Below, piece by piece: positions 1 through 10,944 of a stretch of 64,000 bases of DNA. The notes beneath the pieces were generated by a model. That model made no database searches. It was not told where the DNA came from and saw only the letters and a list, made by a program, of their open reading frames with translations. Position 1 is the stretch's first letter. Every line of letters starts with the position of its first letter. Source of the DNA: Arsenophonus sp046530735 (GTDB taxonomy: Bacteria > Pseudomonadota > Gammaproteobacteria > Enterobacterales > Enterobacteriaceae); NCBI GenBank assembly GCA_046530735.1, contig JBHEQV010000003.1, forward strand, positions 167,602-231,601, read 5' to 3'. The position numbers and the translations under genes were made by a program.

Positions 1-258
1 TGACGAACGAACAGTATAACCAGTAATTTCTAGTTTTTTCTCATTTACTGTTTCAGGTAAAACTTGAGAATGTGCTATGGCGTTTGCTAAAGCCGGTTGA
101 TGCGAAGTTGATGTTGTCATATACTCCTGCATAGTTTGTAAATTTTGTACGATTGTACGGCTTATACGTACTGATTCTTCACCTTCTAAAATTTCTAGTT
201 CAGAAATGCTAGATTCTTCAACAAGCTCAATCAATTTTTTAATTTTACGAATATCCAT
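1..258 (-). CDS. accB: Biotin carboxyl carrier protein of acetyl-CoA carboxylase (N-terminal part, runs off the window)
   Basis: AccB carries the biotin that is carboxylated by AccC and used by AccAD to make malonyl-CoA for fatty-acid synthesis. Only the first 86 codons are in the window; the start is the ATG at 258. The first residues read MDIRKIKKLIELVEESSISE, almost identical to E. coli AccB, followed by ISELEILEGEESVRISR and a Gln/Thr/Ala-rich linker. The end, around ITGYTVRSS, corresponds to the start of the biotinyl domain; the biotinylated lysine lies outside the window. The reading frame is open throughout. The gene follows aroQ on the same strand with a 34-bp gap, the arrangement seen in Yersinia and Serratia (aroQ-accB-accC). 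Confidence 0.93.
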   Translation of the reverse strand, partial: MDIRKIKKLIELVEESSISELEILEGEESVRISRTIVQNLQTMQEYMTTSTSHQPALANAIAHSQVLPETVNEKKLEITGYTVRSS

Positions 259-292
259 AAAGTTAATTCCGTATTTTTATTCTTTATATTTA

Positions 293-775
293 TTAAAGTT
301 GGGGTTCATCAATGGTTGCTAATTCTTCAATTCTTAATAAGAATTTAACCGCAGACTCTAATGCAAAAATATAACCATCATAATGGAAACCACAGATGAC
401 CCCGTTTGCTATATCAGAGATATAGGAATGACGTCTAAATGGTTCACGTGCATGAATATTAGTAATATGAATTTCATAAAAAGGAGTGTCAACGCTTAAC
501 ATAGCATCTCGTAATGCTACACTAGTGTGCGTTAATGCTGACGGGTTAATCAATATAAAGTCAATTTTTCTTTGAACTTTATGGATTTCATTAATAAGCT
601 CATGTTCTGCATTAGATTGAAAATGACTTAATTTAACTCCTAATTGTTTTGCTTTTTGGCTCATTTTGTTAACAATATCCTGAAGTGTAAAAGCGCCATA
701 GAATGCCGGTTCTCTTGTCCCCAGCATATTTAAATTTGGACCATTTAGCAGCAAAATATGGAATTTTTTTTCCAT
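293..775 (-). CDS. aroQ: 3-dehydroquinate dehydratase, type II
   Basis: This enzyme dehydrates 3-dehydroquinate to 3-dehydroshikimate, the third step of the shikimate pathway to aromatic amino acids and folate. The product is 160 residues, full length for the type II (AroQ) family, which is unrelated to the AroD enzyme of E. coli. Visible signatures are NGPNLNMLGTREP near the N-terminus with Arg21 and the catalytic Tyr26, Asn77 and His83 in INPSALTHTS, Glu101-His103 in YEIHITN, and HAREPFRRHS. A Shine-Dalgarno sequence CGGGAGA (786-792) precedes the start. It lies just upstream of accB, probably in one operon. Type II enzyme next to accB points to a Yersinia/Serratia-like ancestor rather than an Escherichia-like one. 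Confidence 0.95.
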   Translation of the reverse strand: MEKKFHILLLNGPNLNMLGTREPAFYGAFTLQDIVNKMSQKAKQLGVKLSHFQSNAEHELINEIHKVQRKIDFILINPSALTHTSVALRDAMLSVDTPFYEIHITNIHAREPFRRHSYISDIANGVICGFHYDGYIFALESAVKFLLRIEELATIDEPQL

Positions 776-1984
776 CTTGCAGATATCTCCCGATTGATAA
801 ATCAGTTATCATAACTTGATGCTAATAAGTTATCATCTTTTTTATTAAAAAAAATGTTTATCTTAATAACAAATTGGAAAATTATAAACATTTCATCGCA
901 ATTAATATAAAAATTATCTAAAATTTTAAAAATTTATGTATTTTGCCAGTGGTGGAGTGGGGGATTCTTCTCGGCTGGTTATTTGGTTACTCATTAATTT
1001 ATTGGCATAATAAATTATTTTTTCTAACGGGATGTCTCTCTTTTTTTAATTGATAAAAACTGTTGAATAAATTAGCTAACCGTTGCTATATCTGTGAGCG
1101 TTTCATTATTAGAATAATCACAGAGTTAATTCTTATAGTCGTATCTTATGCAGAATATAAGAGATCACTATTCCCGATAACATAATATCAGTACCTAGAA
1201 CTAAATGCTGCTACTGTATCTGAATATCATATTTGTGAAATAATAGTTACTATTATATTGCCTTAACAGTATCTATAGTTCCTGTATACTCACGTTTTTT
1301 AGGGGGTTAAGTATTTAGTAAATTCTTTACCTAACAGTAGCACTTGTTTAGGTCGAACCACCTAGTTCACTATGATGAGAGCGGAGCAGCTAGGCTGCTT
1401 TTTGCATATTCATGATTTAAATACTGTTTTACTCTTCGATATGTTAATTTTTAGGAATTCAACCAGAGATGGCTCATAATAAGTATTCTAGAAAGCGAAA
1501 ATTGGATAAATCAGAAAGATAGCACACGATTCCCATATGTTACACCACTTATTTATCTGAAACGATTTGATCTCCCTCATGAAATTAATGATGACAGACC
1601 AATTGAATTTTTTATGATACTCAAAAATAGAGTGTCTAACAATTGCATCCGGACTCTCGGTTCCAAATTTTTCTAGACATATAAGTATTATCGCTTATTA
1701 GTCACTATTATTCAGGGTTTTGAATAACAATCCAGACCCAAATCAATAATTCTGGATACGACTGGATTGATGGGAATAACTAAAGCATGCTTTCTAATAA
1801 ATTTATTACTTATAGAGAGATATGATAATTCTAGTCTTCTTTACTCCTAGAACAAACAGAATGATGACTAGGCAGATAGACCTTATAGGAGGACAGGATG
1901 ACAATCTTTTTCTCTAGAAAAAGATATAAAAAGTAATTTACTAGATATATATTCTCTCAGACCAACTGAACTTGTTTTCAGCAT
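776..1984. other. Decayed intergenic region, no recognisable gene
   Basis: About 1.2 kb with stops in all frames. In related bacteria msrQ, msrP, acuI and csrD lie between aroQ and mreB, but I cannot recognise them. The only hint is at about 950-980 (+), where a short stretch reads ASGGVG, like the nucleotide-binding loop of AcuI; this is too short to call. The aroQ promoter should lie in 790-900. Confidence 0.5.
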
Positions 1985-3200
1985 TAATGACAACTGGAAT
2001 AAATTTTTTGAAAAACATGGCAAAAGTGTAAACTTATGAATCCGTCTATTATTTGTCAAGAGAATGTTTGACTGCAATACTTTATGTCATTTAGTTTATC
2101 TGCTACCGCTATTGCTGCACCCCTTTCCTAAATATTTACACCGTTATTTTTTACAATCTGCAAGAAAAATCCTATAGTTTATGTGACTTTAAAGTTATCG
2201 AGCAGTAAATTAGCACAATAAATTTATATTTACTCAATTGCAACTGGCAACATATTACTTTCACTATACCTCATCTTCTATGGATTTTTTAAAAAATAAC
2301 TGACTTTCTTAGATAATCAATCCTCTGTCTTGTATCCCCCAACAAGCTATACTGTAGTTGGGACGCAAAATAAGGAATTAAAAAATTACTATTTTTATTA
2401 TATCTTGCTACTTATGCTTAACAACTCAATCAACATCGCCATGTTTATATCTACGTCACTGACATCAGTCTGAACATTAAGCATACTGTAATGAGATGAT
2501 CTGTTCTTCAAAAAAAAGAATAAGCAGACGCAAATCTGCCGAGGTATTATCATCCGACTGGTGCGCATTTACAGAGATAATCTAATAAATCCAAGATTTC
2601 CTACTCTTTGGCATATCCACTACAAGAAGGTTTAACAGCGTACCATAAAAAGCTACAGTACAGATATTACTGGAAAGTATACTTCGCTAAAAAGACTAAA
2701 ATAGTGTGGAATAGCATAAAATACCTATAGCGATACACCTTAACGAGCTCAGTATCCGTATCAAAATTTCAGCATTACCGAATGGAGAAAGAGGTATTGT
2801 ACACCATTACTATAACAATCAAACTAAACAATACCGGCAACAAACCATGAATCAGGAAAGATGATTTAGTGCTATATTAAAACTATATTCCGGTAAGGAA
2901 TTTTAAGATACTGCGTTAGTATAGTTTCTTGTTGAATCGTAAATAAAGGCACACCTTTGCCGAAGTTGTAAAAACGCTTAAGATGATGGGCTCGAAAAAA
3001 AACAGAAAAAACTTAGATTCTCCGTTCTGATAAAAGATTTCTGCTCACAGATTTATACAAATGCATTCTATGTGTGTTGGGGCTACTTTTTATCAACACT
3101 CGTTCTATTAAGACAGGCAACAGAATTATTAGCAAAAAGAATTCATAAAATAGAAAAATAATAGTTATTAATCTAATACTTAACTTAATGTTTCCAACAT
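1985..3200 (+). mobile_element. Degenerate IS91-family element (dead transposase)
   Basis: Read with frameshifts on the plus strand, this region follows an IS91-type (Y2, HUH) transposase. Near 2225 it reads NCNWQHITFTIPHLLW, near 2415 QLNQHRHVYIYVT (the HPH-containing motif of the family), near 2660 YYWKVYFAKKTK, then an SKxxHY-like block, a stretch like RHFKxxRxxGFLxNR near 2900, and LRFSVLIKDFCS-QIYTNAF near 3020. Many stops and frameshifts leave no usable open frame. Two further copies lie at 26.1-26.9 kb and 37.3-38.1 kb; recognising the same blocks in all three is the main support. The ends are approximate. Confidence 0.75.
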
Positions 3201-4138
3201 TAGTACATTAAGTCAAAGACTAGAAACTTCAATAAAATCTTAACTTACAATAAATTCACAATAAACCGATTCCATTGCATTTTAATAAGTAAAAGATAGA
3301 TCTTCTTTAATTTCTCTTAAAAAGAGATCAATTTCCTAGCTATCAAGTATCTTTAAACAATCGATATTACTACTTCTAGCCGTTACTGTTGTAACGGAAT
3401 AAATAAGTTTATAAAAGTTGTATTGCGGTACTACACCACACTTCTATGTGACCTTGTCACAAGAATGTTATCTTTATCAATGATTACTTCGTTTTCTTCT
3501 AAAATCATTAGACAGAGCATAGCTGTAAATCAGAGATGTCGATTATCATTGCTTTACTCATCGTTATTTTATCAGAAATAACTGTTAACCATTTGTCTAG
3601 TACTCACGCTTATTTTGCTTAATCCTCTCAATAGTTTTCATTAACACTCCACAACCGGTTAATAAACCTTATTGGCTAACTTTAAATTTTGTATCTATTA
3701 AAAACTTAACGATACTTAAAAATCGATACTTGTTACACTATCAGGAACTGACGGGTAATTTTCCTTTACAGATAATAGCTAAACTATCCTTTATAGTTTA
3801 GCTTAAAACAAATAAATATCTACGGTAAGGTCTTCAGAGAGTAAAAATATATCATAGATGAATTTTATACTAGCTTTTAATACTTGATTTTCTTGTGCTA
3901 AATAATAGCAAAAATAGCAAACCATTCATAATTTATGGCCTTTAAATTTGCATAACAATGGTTAATAAAATTATTTATTGTTTTTTAGGACATAAAACTC
4001 AATAAAAAAAATAAATTGTAATATACTTACTAACGGTAATAGTGTCATTATCAATCAAAATATCAATTTATTTTTAAAAAATTTTTTATAAAAACGTACA
4101 GTATTCTACTGATTACATTTAAATTATTTTTTATTATT
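3201..4138. other. AT-rich decayed region, nothing recognised
   Basis: About 0.9 kb with no open frame and no similarity I can identify. By gene order it may once have held part of csrD, but no GGDEF- or EAL-like motif is visible. Confidence 0.4.
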
Positions 4139-5215
4139 ACTTATTTGGTCCCTGATTATTATCTAGACTCTTGTTGGTAGCACTATTTATGCTAAGATAG
4201 CTACTGAGGAATATAGTTAATGCAAAGTATCATCATGATTACCTCTATGATTAGGTAATTAGAACACCTAAAATTAGAACTATCTTCACTTCCTTCAAGC
4301 TAGCAAAGAGCTTGCATATACTTTAGCAAGCGTTATTTGGGTATTCTACCTTATCGTTGTTAACGGACAAAACGAGATAATATTTATGATTATACCCATA
4401 TTCTCCTATCGTTTATCGACGACACTATCCCACTACTCAAGAAGTGTAGTTGTTTCCCTGAGAAAAACGTTTTTCTCCATCTCTACGGATTTCCTGGAGT
4501 AGTACGCAAATTCCTGAACTCCGTTTTTATATCTTGATCTGATCTAGATCACTGTTTGTTTAGGTACTGAGTATGCGAACTTTCGTAAAATGAGATTGAA
4601 AGTACCAAAAGCGAAACATAAAGCGTTTAAAAGCTACGAGCCTTGGATTCTATACCTGCACGTAGATGTAAACTATATTCTATAAATGCTAAACGGAGCT
4701 TCAGGACGTTATCTTTTGTAGGTATAGCATAGATTGCACCACTTGATGGATTTTTATTTGTTTTTACAAGGCTAAGACTGCACCTAATGCTCGACACTTT
4801 TTACATAATCTTAACCAAGTATATCTATGGCTATTGATTTAGCACTTACACAATGATAAAGAATTTAGAACGACTTTTTGGTCTACAAAAATGTTCAGCC
4901 ACCGAAAAAAAAGGAATTTGACAGTTTGTGTTGTGCAGAGATTGGCATAAAATGCCAACTCCTAAGCCCGCCAATGCATTCTCAAACGGGAATCGTATAG
5001 TCGAGCCGTTTAATGCATATATAAAAGATGAGCTACAAAGCTTTCTTTTCAAGACTGATAAAGAGTTTAAGATTATTCTGCATTGACATGTTTAGTTGTA
5101 TAATCAAGAATTATCCAATCAGTATTGGAGTAACATTTCATTGCAGTCTATGAAAGATTAGTTAAAAGTTAAAATTGAATTATTTAAAAAAACTATACTA
5201 TTTTCTTAGAAGTGA
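4139..5215 (+). mobile_element. Degenerate IS481-family element
   Basis: The plus strand carries broken IS481-type transposase. Near 4610 it reads KHKAFKSYEPWILYLHVDV, matching the family block before the first catalytic Asp. Near 4850 it reads NDKEFRTTFWSTKMFS (the DNG-EF block). Near 5090-5160 it reads like the C-terminal YNQELSN...SMKD, where the family has the block ending in KTPMQAMK. Frames are shifted repeatedly. The left end resembles that of the copy at 59.56 kb (ATTTGGTyCCTGATyATTAT). Ends are estimated from that comparison. Confidence 0.8.
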
Positions 5216-5524
5216 CATAAATCGTATATCAACTAATAATTATGTAGCGTCATATAAACTTATACAATAGTATATTTAAATATAATATAGTTTTTATTGT
5301 TTAAAAAAGTTTTTATTAAATATATTAAGTGATTTTGATAAGGGTATTGTTGCTTTATACTGTAATTAATTACAGAAATAAGCAGTAATAATGTGATTAT
5401 TGTATTATAAAAAATTGATCACTTTTTATTGAAACGATTCAATTAACTCCTTGTCGTTACTTGATATGGTTGGTAAAGTAGATCAATTTTTATTCGTTTC
5501 TAGCTTGCAGGATTATTCTTTTTT
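5216..5524. other. mreB upstream region
   Basis: A 310-bp, extremely AT-rich stretch between an IS481 relic and mreB. It presumably holds the mreB promoter, but many -10-like AT hexamers make the choice arbitrary. The only clear translation signal is AGGA at 5509-5512, 12 nt before the mreB ATG. Confidence 0.4.
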
Positions 5525-6568
5525 ATGTTTAAAAAAATTCGTGGCATGTTTTCCAACGACCTGTCTATTGATTTAGGTACCGCCAATACTCTAATCTATG
5601 TAAAAGGACAAGGTATTGTATTAGACGAACCCTCAGTTGTCGCTATTCGTCAAGATCGCGCAGGATCACCTAAAAGTGTTGCTGCAGTAGGTCATGAAGC
5701 AAAACAGATGCTAGGCCGGACTCCGGGTAATATCGCGGCTATTCGTCCAATGAAAGATGGCGTAATTGCTGATTTTTATGTTACTGAAAAAATGTTACAG
5801 TATTTTATCAAACAAGTTCATAGCAATAGCTTTATGCGCCCAAGTCCACGTGTCTTAGTTTGCGTCCCTGTTGGTGCAACCCAGGTAGAGCGTAGAGCGA
5901 TCCGAGAGTCAGCACTTAGTGCTGGAGCTCGCGAGGTCTTCTTAATTGAAGAGCCAATGTCAGCTGCAATTGGTGCTGGTTTGCCTGTTTCTGAAGCAAC
6001 GGGTTCAATGGTGGTTGATATTGGTGGTGGAACGACAGAAGTTGCTGTTATTTCACTGAATGGCGTTGTTTATTCATCATCGGTACGTATCGGCGGTGAT
6101 CGGTTTGATGAAGCGATCATTAATTATGTTCGTCGTAATTATGGTTCACTAATTGGTGAAGCAACTGCTGAGCGAATTAAACATGAAATCGGTTCAGCCT
6201 ATCCTACAGATCAAGTGTACGAAATTGAAGTGCGCGGACGTAATTTAGCTGAAGGTGTGCCTCGTGGTTTTACTCTTAATTCGAATGAAATACTTGAGGC
6301 ATTGCAAGAACCTTTAACCGGTATTGTTAGTGCTGTTATGTTAGCTTTGGAACAATGTCCGCCAGAATTAGCTTCTGATATCTCTGAACGAGGTATGGTG
6401 TTAACTGGTGGTGGTGCGTTATTGCGTAATCTGGATCGCCTATTAATGGAAGAAACAGGAATTCCCGTTATTCTTGCTGAAGATCCGCTAACTTGTGTTG
6501 CACGTGGTGGCGGCAAGGCATTGGAAATGATTGATATGCATGGCGGTGATCTGTTTAGTGATGACTAG
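5525..6568 (+). CDS. mreB: Rod shape-determining actin MreB
   Basis: MreB is the bacterial actin that forms membrane-associated filaments and directs the elongation (rod) complex with MreC, MreD, RodZ, RodA and PBP2. The 347-residue product has exactly the E. coli length. It keeps the actin-fold nucleotide-binding loops: IDLGTANTLIYVKG near residue 15, VVDIGGGTTEVAV in the middle and GMVLTGGGALLRNLD near residue 290. The C-terminus GGDLFSDD is also like E. coli. It is the most conserved protein here and clearly under selection. It heads mreB-mreC-mreD, with mreC 100 bp downstream. Retention of mreB together with rodZ at 48.9-49.9 kb suggests the cell still elongates as a rod. Confidence 0.98.
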   Translation: MFKKIRGMFSNDLSIDLGTANTLIYVKGQGIVLDEPSVVAIRQDRAGSPKSVAAVGHEAKQMLGRTPGNIAAIRPMKDGVIADFYVTEKMLQYFIKQVHSNSFMRPSPRVLVCVPVGATQVERRAIRESALSAGAREVFLIEEPMSAAIGAGLPVSEATGSMVVDIGGGTTEVAVISLNGVVYSSSVRIGGDRFDEAIINYVRRNYGSLIGEATAERIKHEIGSAYPTDQVYEIEVRGRNLAEGVPRGFTLNSNEILEALQEPLTGIVSAVMLALEQCPPELASDISERGMVLTGGGALLRNLDRLLMEETGIPVILAEDPLTCVARGGGKALEMIDMHGGDLFSDD

Positions 6569-6668
6569 ATGTTAACCAATAGAGGGAGAAACTTAAGGAT
6601 GACGCTCCTGCTTATTTTAAGCAAAACAATATTAATATTTAATGTTTATTTATTTTTTATAAAAAATT

Positions 6669-7610
6669 ATGAAACCAATCTTTAATCAAGGGCCATCCAT
6701 ACAATTACGTATTATCATTGCGATCGTTATTGCAATCGTATTGATTACTTTTGATCGTCAATTTTATTTTTTTAATAAAATACGTAGTTATTTAGATATG
6801 GCTGTTGGTCCTTTTTACTTTTTAACAAATAGTCCACGAGAACTTCTTAATAATATTTCAGATGTATTGGAAAGAAAAGATCAACTTCTTTTTGAAAATA
6901 AAGAATTGAAGAAAGAGATTTTATTAAAGAAAGCAGATAATTTATTGCTTGGACAACTTAAACAGGAAAATACTAGATTACGTCAGCTATTGGGTTCACC
7001 TCTACGTCAGGATGAAAACATGATGGTTACTCAAGTGCTTTCAGGTGCGAATACACCTTATCGTGATCAAATTGTGATTGATAAAGGTTTACATGATGGT
7101 GTTTATGAAGGACAGCCTGTTATTAGTGATAAAGGTGTTGTTGGGCAGGTTATCGCAGTTAGCCAGTTTAATAGTCGTGTTTTATTGATTTGTGACACAA
7201 CACATGCATTACCTATACAAGTATTACGTAATGATATTCGGGTTATTGCGGTTGGTACAGGATGCAACAATAATCTTCAACTTGAACCTTTACCAGATAA
7301 CATTGATATACGTATTGGTGATATAATAGTTACTTCTGGTTTAGGCAGGCGCTTTCCTGAAGGTTATCCAGTTGCGATTATTTCTTCCATAAAACATGAT
7401 ACCAAACGCGCTTATACGATTATCCATGCACGGCCTAGTGCAGATTTACAAAGACTACGCTATCTCTTATTATTATGGGAAAACTCTAGAGATCCTTCTT
7501 ATCCTTTATCTCCATCAGAAGTATATCATTCAGCAAATGAGCGTTTAATGAAGATTCTACCACAGGCATTTCCTAATCAAAATGAGATTCAATGGCCGCA
7601 ATTACAATGA
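6669..7610 (+). CDS. mreC: Rod shape-determining protein MreC
   Basis: MreC is a bitopic inner-membrane protein whose periplasmic domain links MreB filaments to PBP2. The 313-residue product has a short cytoplasmic N-terminus, one membrane segment near residues 13-30 (RIIIAIVIAIVLITF), a coiled coil near 65-110 (ERKDQLLFENKELKKE and following), then the beta-rich MreC domain with DKGLHDGVYEGQPVISDKG, QVIAVSQFNSRVLLI and VTSGLGRRFPEGYPV. It is shorter than E. coli MreC (367), mainly lacking the variable Pro-rich C-terminal tail. It ends with TGA. No good Shine-Dalgarno sequence precedes the ATG, so translation may be inefficient or coupled to mreB. Confidence 0.95.
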   Translation: MKPIFNQGPSIQLRIIIAIVIAIVLITFDRQFYFFNKIRSYLDMAVGPFYFLTNSPRELLNNISDVLERKDQLLFENKELKKEILLKKADNLLLGQLKQENTRLRQLLGSPLRQDENMMVTQVLSGANTPYRDQIVIDKGLHDGVYEGQPVISDKGVVGQVIAVSQFNSRVLLICDTTHALPIQVLRNDIRVIAVGTGCNNNLQLEPLPDNIDIRIGDIIVTSGLGRRFPEGYPVAIISSIKHDTKRAYTIIHARPSADLQRLRYLLLLWENSRDPSYPLSPSEVYHSANERLMKILPQAFPNQNEIQWPQLQ

Positions 7611-7698
7611 ATAAAATAAAAAATTTAGAGCAACCTTATTTAGTCGTTCAGTAAGAATATTTCTGCCATGAAATCAAACCAACTAAAGGAAACATAGA

Positions 7699-8187
7699 AT
7701 GAATCATTACCGTGGTAATAGGCAGTGAATTATTTCCCTGTCCTTTTTAATTGCGATAATCCTAGAACAAGTACCCTGGCCTGATCAATTTAGTTATTAT
7801 AGGCCAACATGGTTAGCATTAACTTTGATTTATTGGGTTATAGCTTTGCCACATCGAGTTAGCGTAGGCACTGGATTTTTTTTGGGTATCTTAATAGATT
7901 TAATCCAAGGTTCAGCGCTTGGGGTGCATGCATTAGCTTATAGTATACTTTGTTATTTAGCATCATATAAACATCAGATTCTTCGCATTATGCCACTGTG
8001 GCAACAATCCCTTTTTATTGCTGGATTATCAGTAGTTATGAACTTTACAATATTCTGGACGGAGTTTCTTTCTTCTCTTGTATTATTTCATCCAGAATTA
8101 TTCTGGAACTGTTTAATTAATGCTATCTTGTGGCCTTGGATGTTTTTATTGTTACGCAAAATTCGACGTCAGTTTTTAGTTCATTAA
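7699..8187 (+). pseudogene. mreD: mreD with an in-frame TGA at codon 10
   Basis: From the ATG at 7699, preceded by an AAGGA ribosome-binding site, the frame runs 162 codons to 8187, exactly the E. coli MreD length. Codon 10 (7726-7728) is TGA where E. coli has Trp in MASYRSQGRWVIWLSFL; here it reads MNHYRGNRQ-stop-IISLSFL. The rest is open and MreD-like: EQVPWPDQ, RPTWLALTLIYWVIALPHRV, SVGTGFFLGILIDLIQGSALGVHALAYS and the end LWPWMFLLLRKIRRQFLVH, with several membrane segments. The only changed base needed is TGG to TGA. It may be a very young pseudogene, be read through, or restart at the in-frame TTG (7825), which would remove the first membrane segment. The gene is third in the mre operon. 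Confidence 0.8.
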
Positions 8188-8237
8188 AAACGAACAGTCA
8201 ATTGTCTATTTTCTATGAAAGTTTTCTATTTTTAATA

Positions 8238-8790
8238 GAATTTATTTAGGTCAGCTTCACCAAAAAATTCTAAGTTAATTGAATAACTAGAATGGTTATT
8301 TTATATCATTATCTATGATATATCTAAATCATTGTATGAAGAAGAAACACCGAGTGTATATATTCACTTAACCTGTGAAAAATCTCAAAAAAGTATTAAT
8401 ACGACAGCAAAATCCTATCCAAGGTGTTCAGTGCAGATAATTATTGTTATAAATAATAAGAATATTAGGTAAGATCTAAAGATAAAAATCATCATTCTGT
8501 GCGTTATTTCGATAACTTTCAGGCAAAACACACCAAGTTATAATTACAATTGCGTTCTCAGATAAGAGAAAGAGATTATATAATTTAATTGTCACCAAAG
8601 TAGTGTTTGGACATTTAATAAATAAAAAATAAATCAATAGATCTTTCGAGTGAACCGATGAATAAGAAAAAATTTTATGCTATTCAAGATAAATATGGTT
8701 ATTTTATTAAGCAGATTATTATCATAAGATCACGTTGTAGTGTAGAGGTTACCGTTAGTTGAAATAGATAAATTATTAACTAAGCTAATA
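8238..8790 (+). pseudogene. maf: maf (yhdE) nucleotide pyrophosphatase pseudogene
   Basis: Directly behind mreD, where E. coli has yhdE. In shifting frames it reads RSASPKNSKLIE near 8250 (family: LASASPRRRELL), EEETPSVYIHLTCEKSQ near 8340, DNYCYK-like VIxNNKNIR near 8440, and near 8660 pieces like NKKKFYAIQDKYGYFIKQII, matching the Maf C-terminal DKAGAYGIQGKGxxFVExI. Many stops and frameshifts. Maf proteins hydrolyse modified nucleotides and dTTP/UTP; this copy cannot be functional. Confidence 0.8.
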
Positions 8791-8814
8791 ACATTAAATA
8801 ATAGGAAGAAAACT

Positions 8815-10291
8815 ATGGTAACTAAACTATTAGTTAATCCAATTCTCTCTAAAAGGTCGATGACTTATATTAACGGGTATCATGTTTAAGAATTAATATT
8901 GAGTGTGAAGTTAAAGGAGGTATTGTAGGTAATATTTATAAAGGTGTCTAAATCGATCTTATCAAGGTATACAGGCGACCTTTTTTGATATTAGATTAGA
9001 AAATATGCTTTTCTTTATGCCTCTAATTTATACTCCATATCAAATGCATTTCCGGCAATAAACAAAAACTTTTATATACATAAATTTTCTAACTAGCTCG
9101 GCAATGGCAAATATTATGGTATAGATGATTAAAGATTCGCTAAGAACAAAAGGCGCTCATTTAACAACAGATATCACATTATAATCTTGTTATTTGCTTT
9201 TTATGTCCTCACTTCTCATGTCAAGGTTTCCCAATGTATTGAAGATAAAGAAGAACGAAAACGCTTAAAAAATATTATTAAACTATTTTTTATAATGAAA
9301 AAAGTGGCTTGATTGTTTGTGCTGCAGCAGAAAAGGGAGCGGTGATAATAAATTTACTAAAGATTCAGCCTTCTTAAATCGTCTATTAGCTAAAATTATT
9401 GAACGTAAAAACATAAAATAGTCTCCCATATTCAGATTTATACTAAACTAGTTTTAGTATATCGTATTATTCGTGATTTTGCGGTACTTCATTAGATGAA
9501 ATCTCTGCAATTCAAAGATGATTTTTATTTTATTGAAATACTTTATTAATAAATATGTCTTTGAAATAACAATAAACCTTAACTGCATTAAGGGTCATTA
9601 TTGATGACGGATATCTATGATGTTAAAAACAAGATCAAATACGCTTTAGAACGTAAAATTTAATTAAATTATGTAGTTATCTTATTAAGGATTAATCTGA
9701 AGATATGATCACCAATTGATATTAATACTGATTCTTTTATTGATTACTTTAACATGAATAGAGTATTTTAATATTGATATTGAAGCCTAACAAGCCATGG
9801 CGAAACAGTTAAGGTTACTTAACTTGATAAAAAGGGATGGAGAGTATTATTATCGATTTTATTGATGTGCTTTAATCCTAAGCACAATTGTGTCGATATT
9901 TTGATATCATTGAAATAATCTTTATTAAAAGATTGTATTAAAATTACCATTAATAGTTTTTCTCATTTAGGAACTTAATGTAGATAACACACAAAAGAAC
10001 ACGTGAGAACCTTTAATATATTCTATGTGTTGAATCCTTAACTTGCCAATATAAAAAACAGTAAAAATCAGTAAAAACAGTCTGTTATGAACTTTTATTG
10101 GAAATTGTTCATATAAATACTACTATTAATTCCAATAATTTTTAGTCGTTACTTCAGCAACGGTTTTAGAGGTCATTAATGGTGATTAATCTCACATATT
10201 AATCAATATAGAAATTTTTATTGGCAAATCTATCAAAATAAAAATTAAAACAATTCATAGTCATGAACAGTTTTATGTCGTTATAATGTAA
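8815..10291 (+). pseudogene. rng: rng (cafA) RNase G pseudogene
   Basis: RNase G matures 16S rRNA and degrades some mRNAs. The start ATG (8815) and end TAA (10289-10291) are both visible. The start reads MVTKLLVNPILSKRSMTYI (E. coli MTAELLVNVTPSETRVAYI); near 9220 it reads SHVKVSQCIEDKEERKRLKN (family: SHVGVSQRIESESERERLKK). Near 9850 IIIDFID is seen, and near 10040 the tail KTVCYE...EIVHINTT. The last codons read YVVIM-stop (family: FDVVMM). It contains many stops and frameshifts but keeps nearly the original length, so it decayed by point mutation, not deletion. It sits in the ancestral order mreD-maf-rng-yhdP. Confidence 0.88.
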
Positions 10292-10324
10292 TTAAGATAC
10301 TAGCAGATTACCATTCTAACTTCT

Positions 10325-10860
10325 CCTTTTAGAAGGAGACGTGTGCAAAAGGACTGCTAAAGGTTGATATTTATAGCCATAAGCGCAATAATAGTGCTTG
10401 TTATGGTATTTGCTATTATTGAACTACATCTTTTTTTCCGTAAATTATTTAATATCGCAATAAACTTGAAGTGTAAACTTAAATCATTAACGAGAATACC
10501 GTTTAAAATTACTCCTATTGAATGTAAGTGTATCTCTTTTTAATGAGATTAATATTTTCTGATATCAGTGTCAGTACTGACAATAAATCTTAAGATAAAG
10601 AAAATTAAATTTTTATTCGATATGGTGGGGCACACTTCTTTTTTACATCTCTGTTTTCGGAATATTATTTCCTGTAAATTAAATTTAGATTGATATAAAC
10701 CGCTCGAATTTGTTATTGAAGGTGTAATCATTAGTCATTTTTATTTAGATGTTTTAGATGAATTGTTTTACAGCAATTTAATTATTTTAGCTGAAAGAAA
10801 GTCGAATTATTCTTTTGATGCCAATCGGCTGAAAAAGGACATTAAAGTTTCCTGAACTGA
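10325..10860 (+). pseudogene. yhdP: yhdP remnant (N-terminal part)
   Basis: YhdP is a very large AsmA-like inner-membrane protein involved in phospholipid transport to the outer membrane. Directly after rng, the region reads in frames LNFDMVGHTSFLHLCFRNI-like and FVIEGVIISHFYLDVLDELF, similar in pattern to the E. coli segment with LLHMRWQFRDLTF and ISDLFLRQFDHFDLRDS. Only about 0.5 kb of an ancestral gene of almost 4 kb remains; it ends at the IS481 relic that begins near 10.95 kb. The assignment rests mainly on position and weak similarity. Confidence 0.55.
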
Positions 10861-10944
10861 CATGATTAAATTAAAATTAATATAATCTATAATAGAATTA
10901 TTAACAAGTCTTGTGTCTAGTAATAAGGCTACCACTAAATTTAT

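Noticed and set aside
949..1010. Fragment of acuI (ASGGVG loop)
   Set aside because: The match is six residues in a region without further support; it was left as a hint only.
1883..2077. A 64-codon minus-strand frame
   Set aside because: It overlaps the start of the IS91 relic antisense and shows no protein features.
6211..6516. A 101-codon minus-strand frame inside mreB
   Set aside because: It is the antisense shadow of a highly conserved gene; no ribosome-binding site or plausible protein features.
7726..7728. UGA read as tryptophan (genetic code change) to explain the mreD stop
   Set aside because: TGG is used for Trp in many intact genes, mreC ends with TGA at the expected place, and mreD is the only otherwise intact gene with an internal TGA. 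A simple nonsense mutation is more likely.
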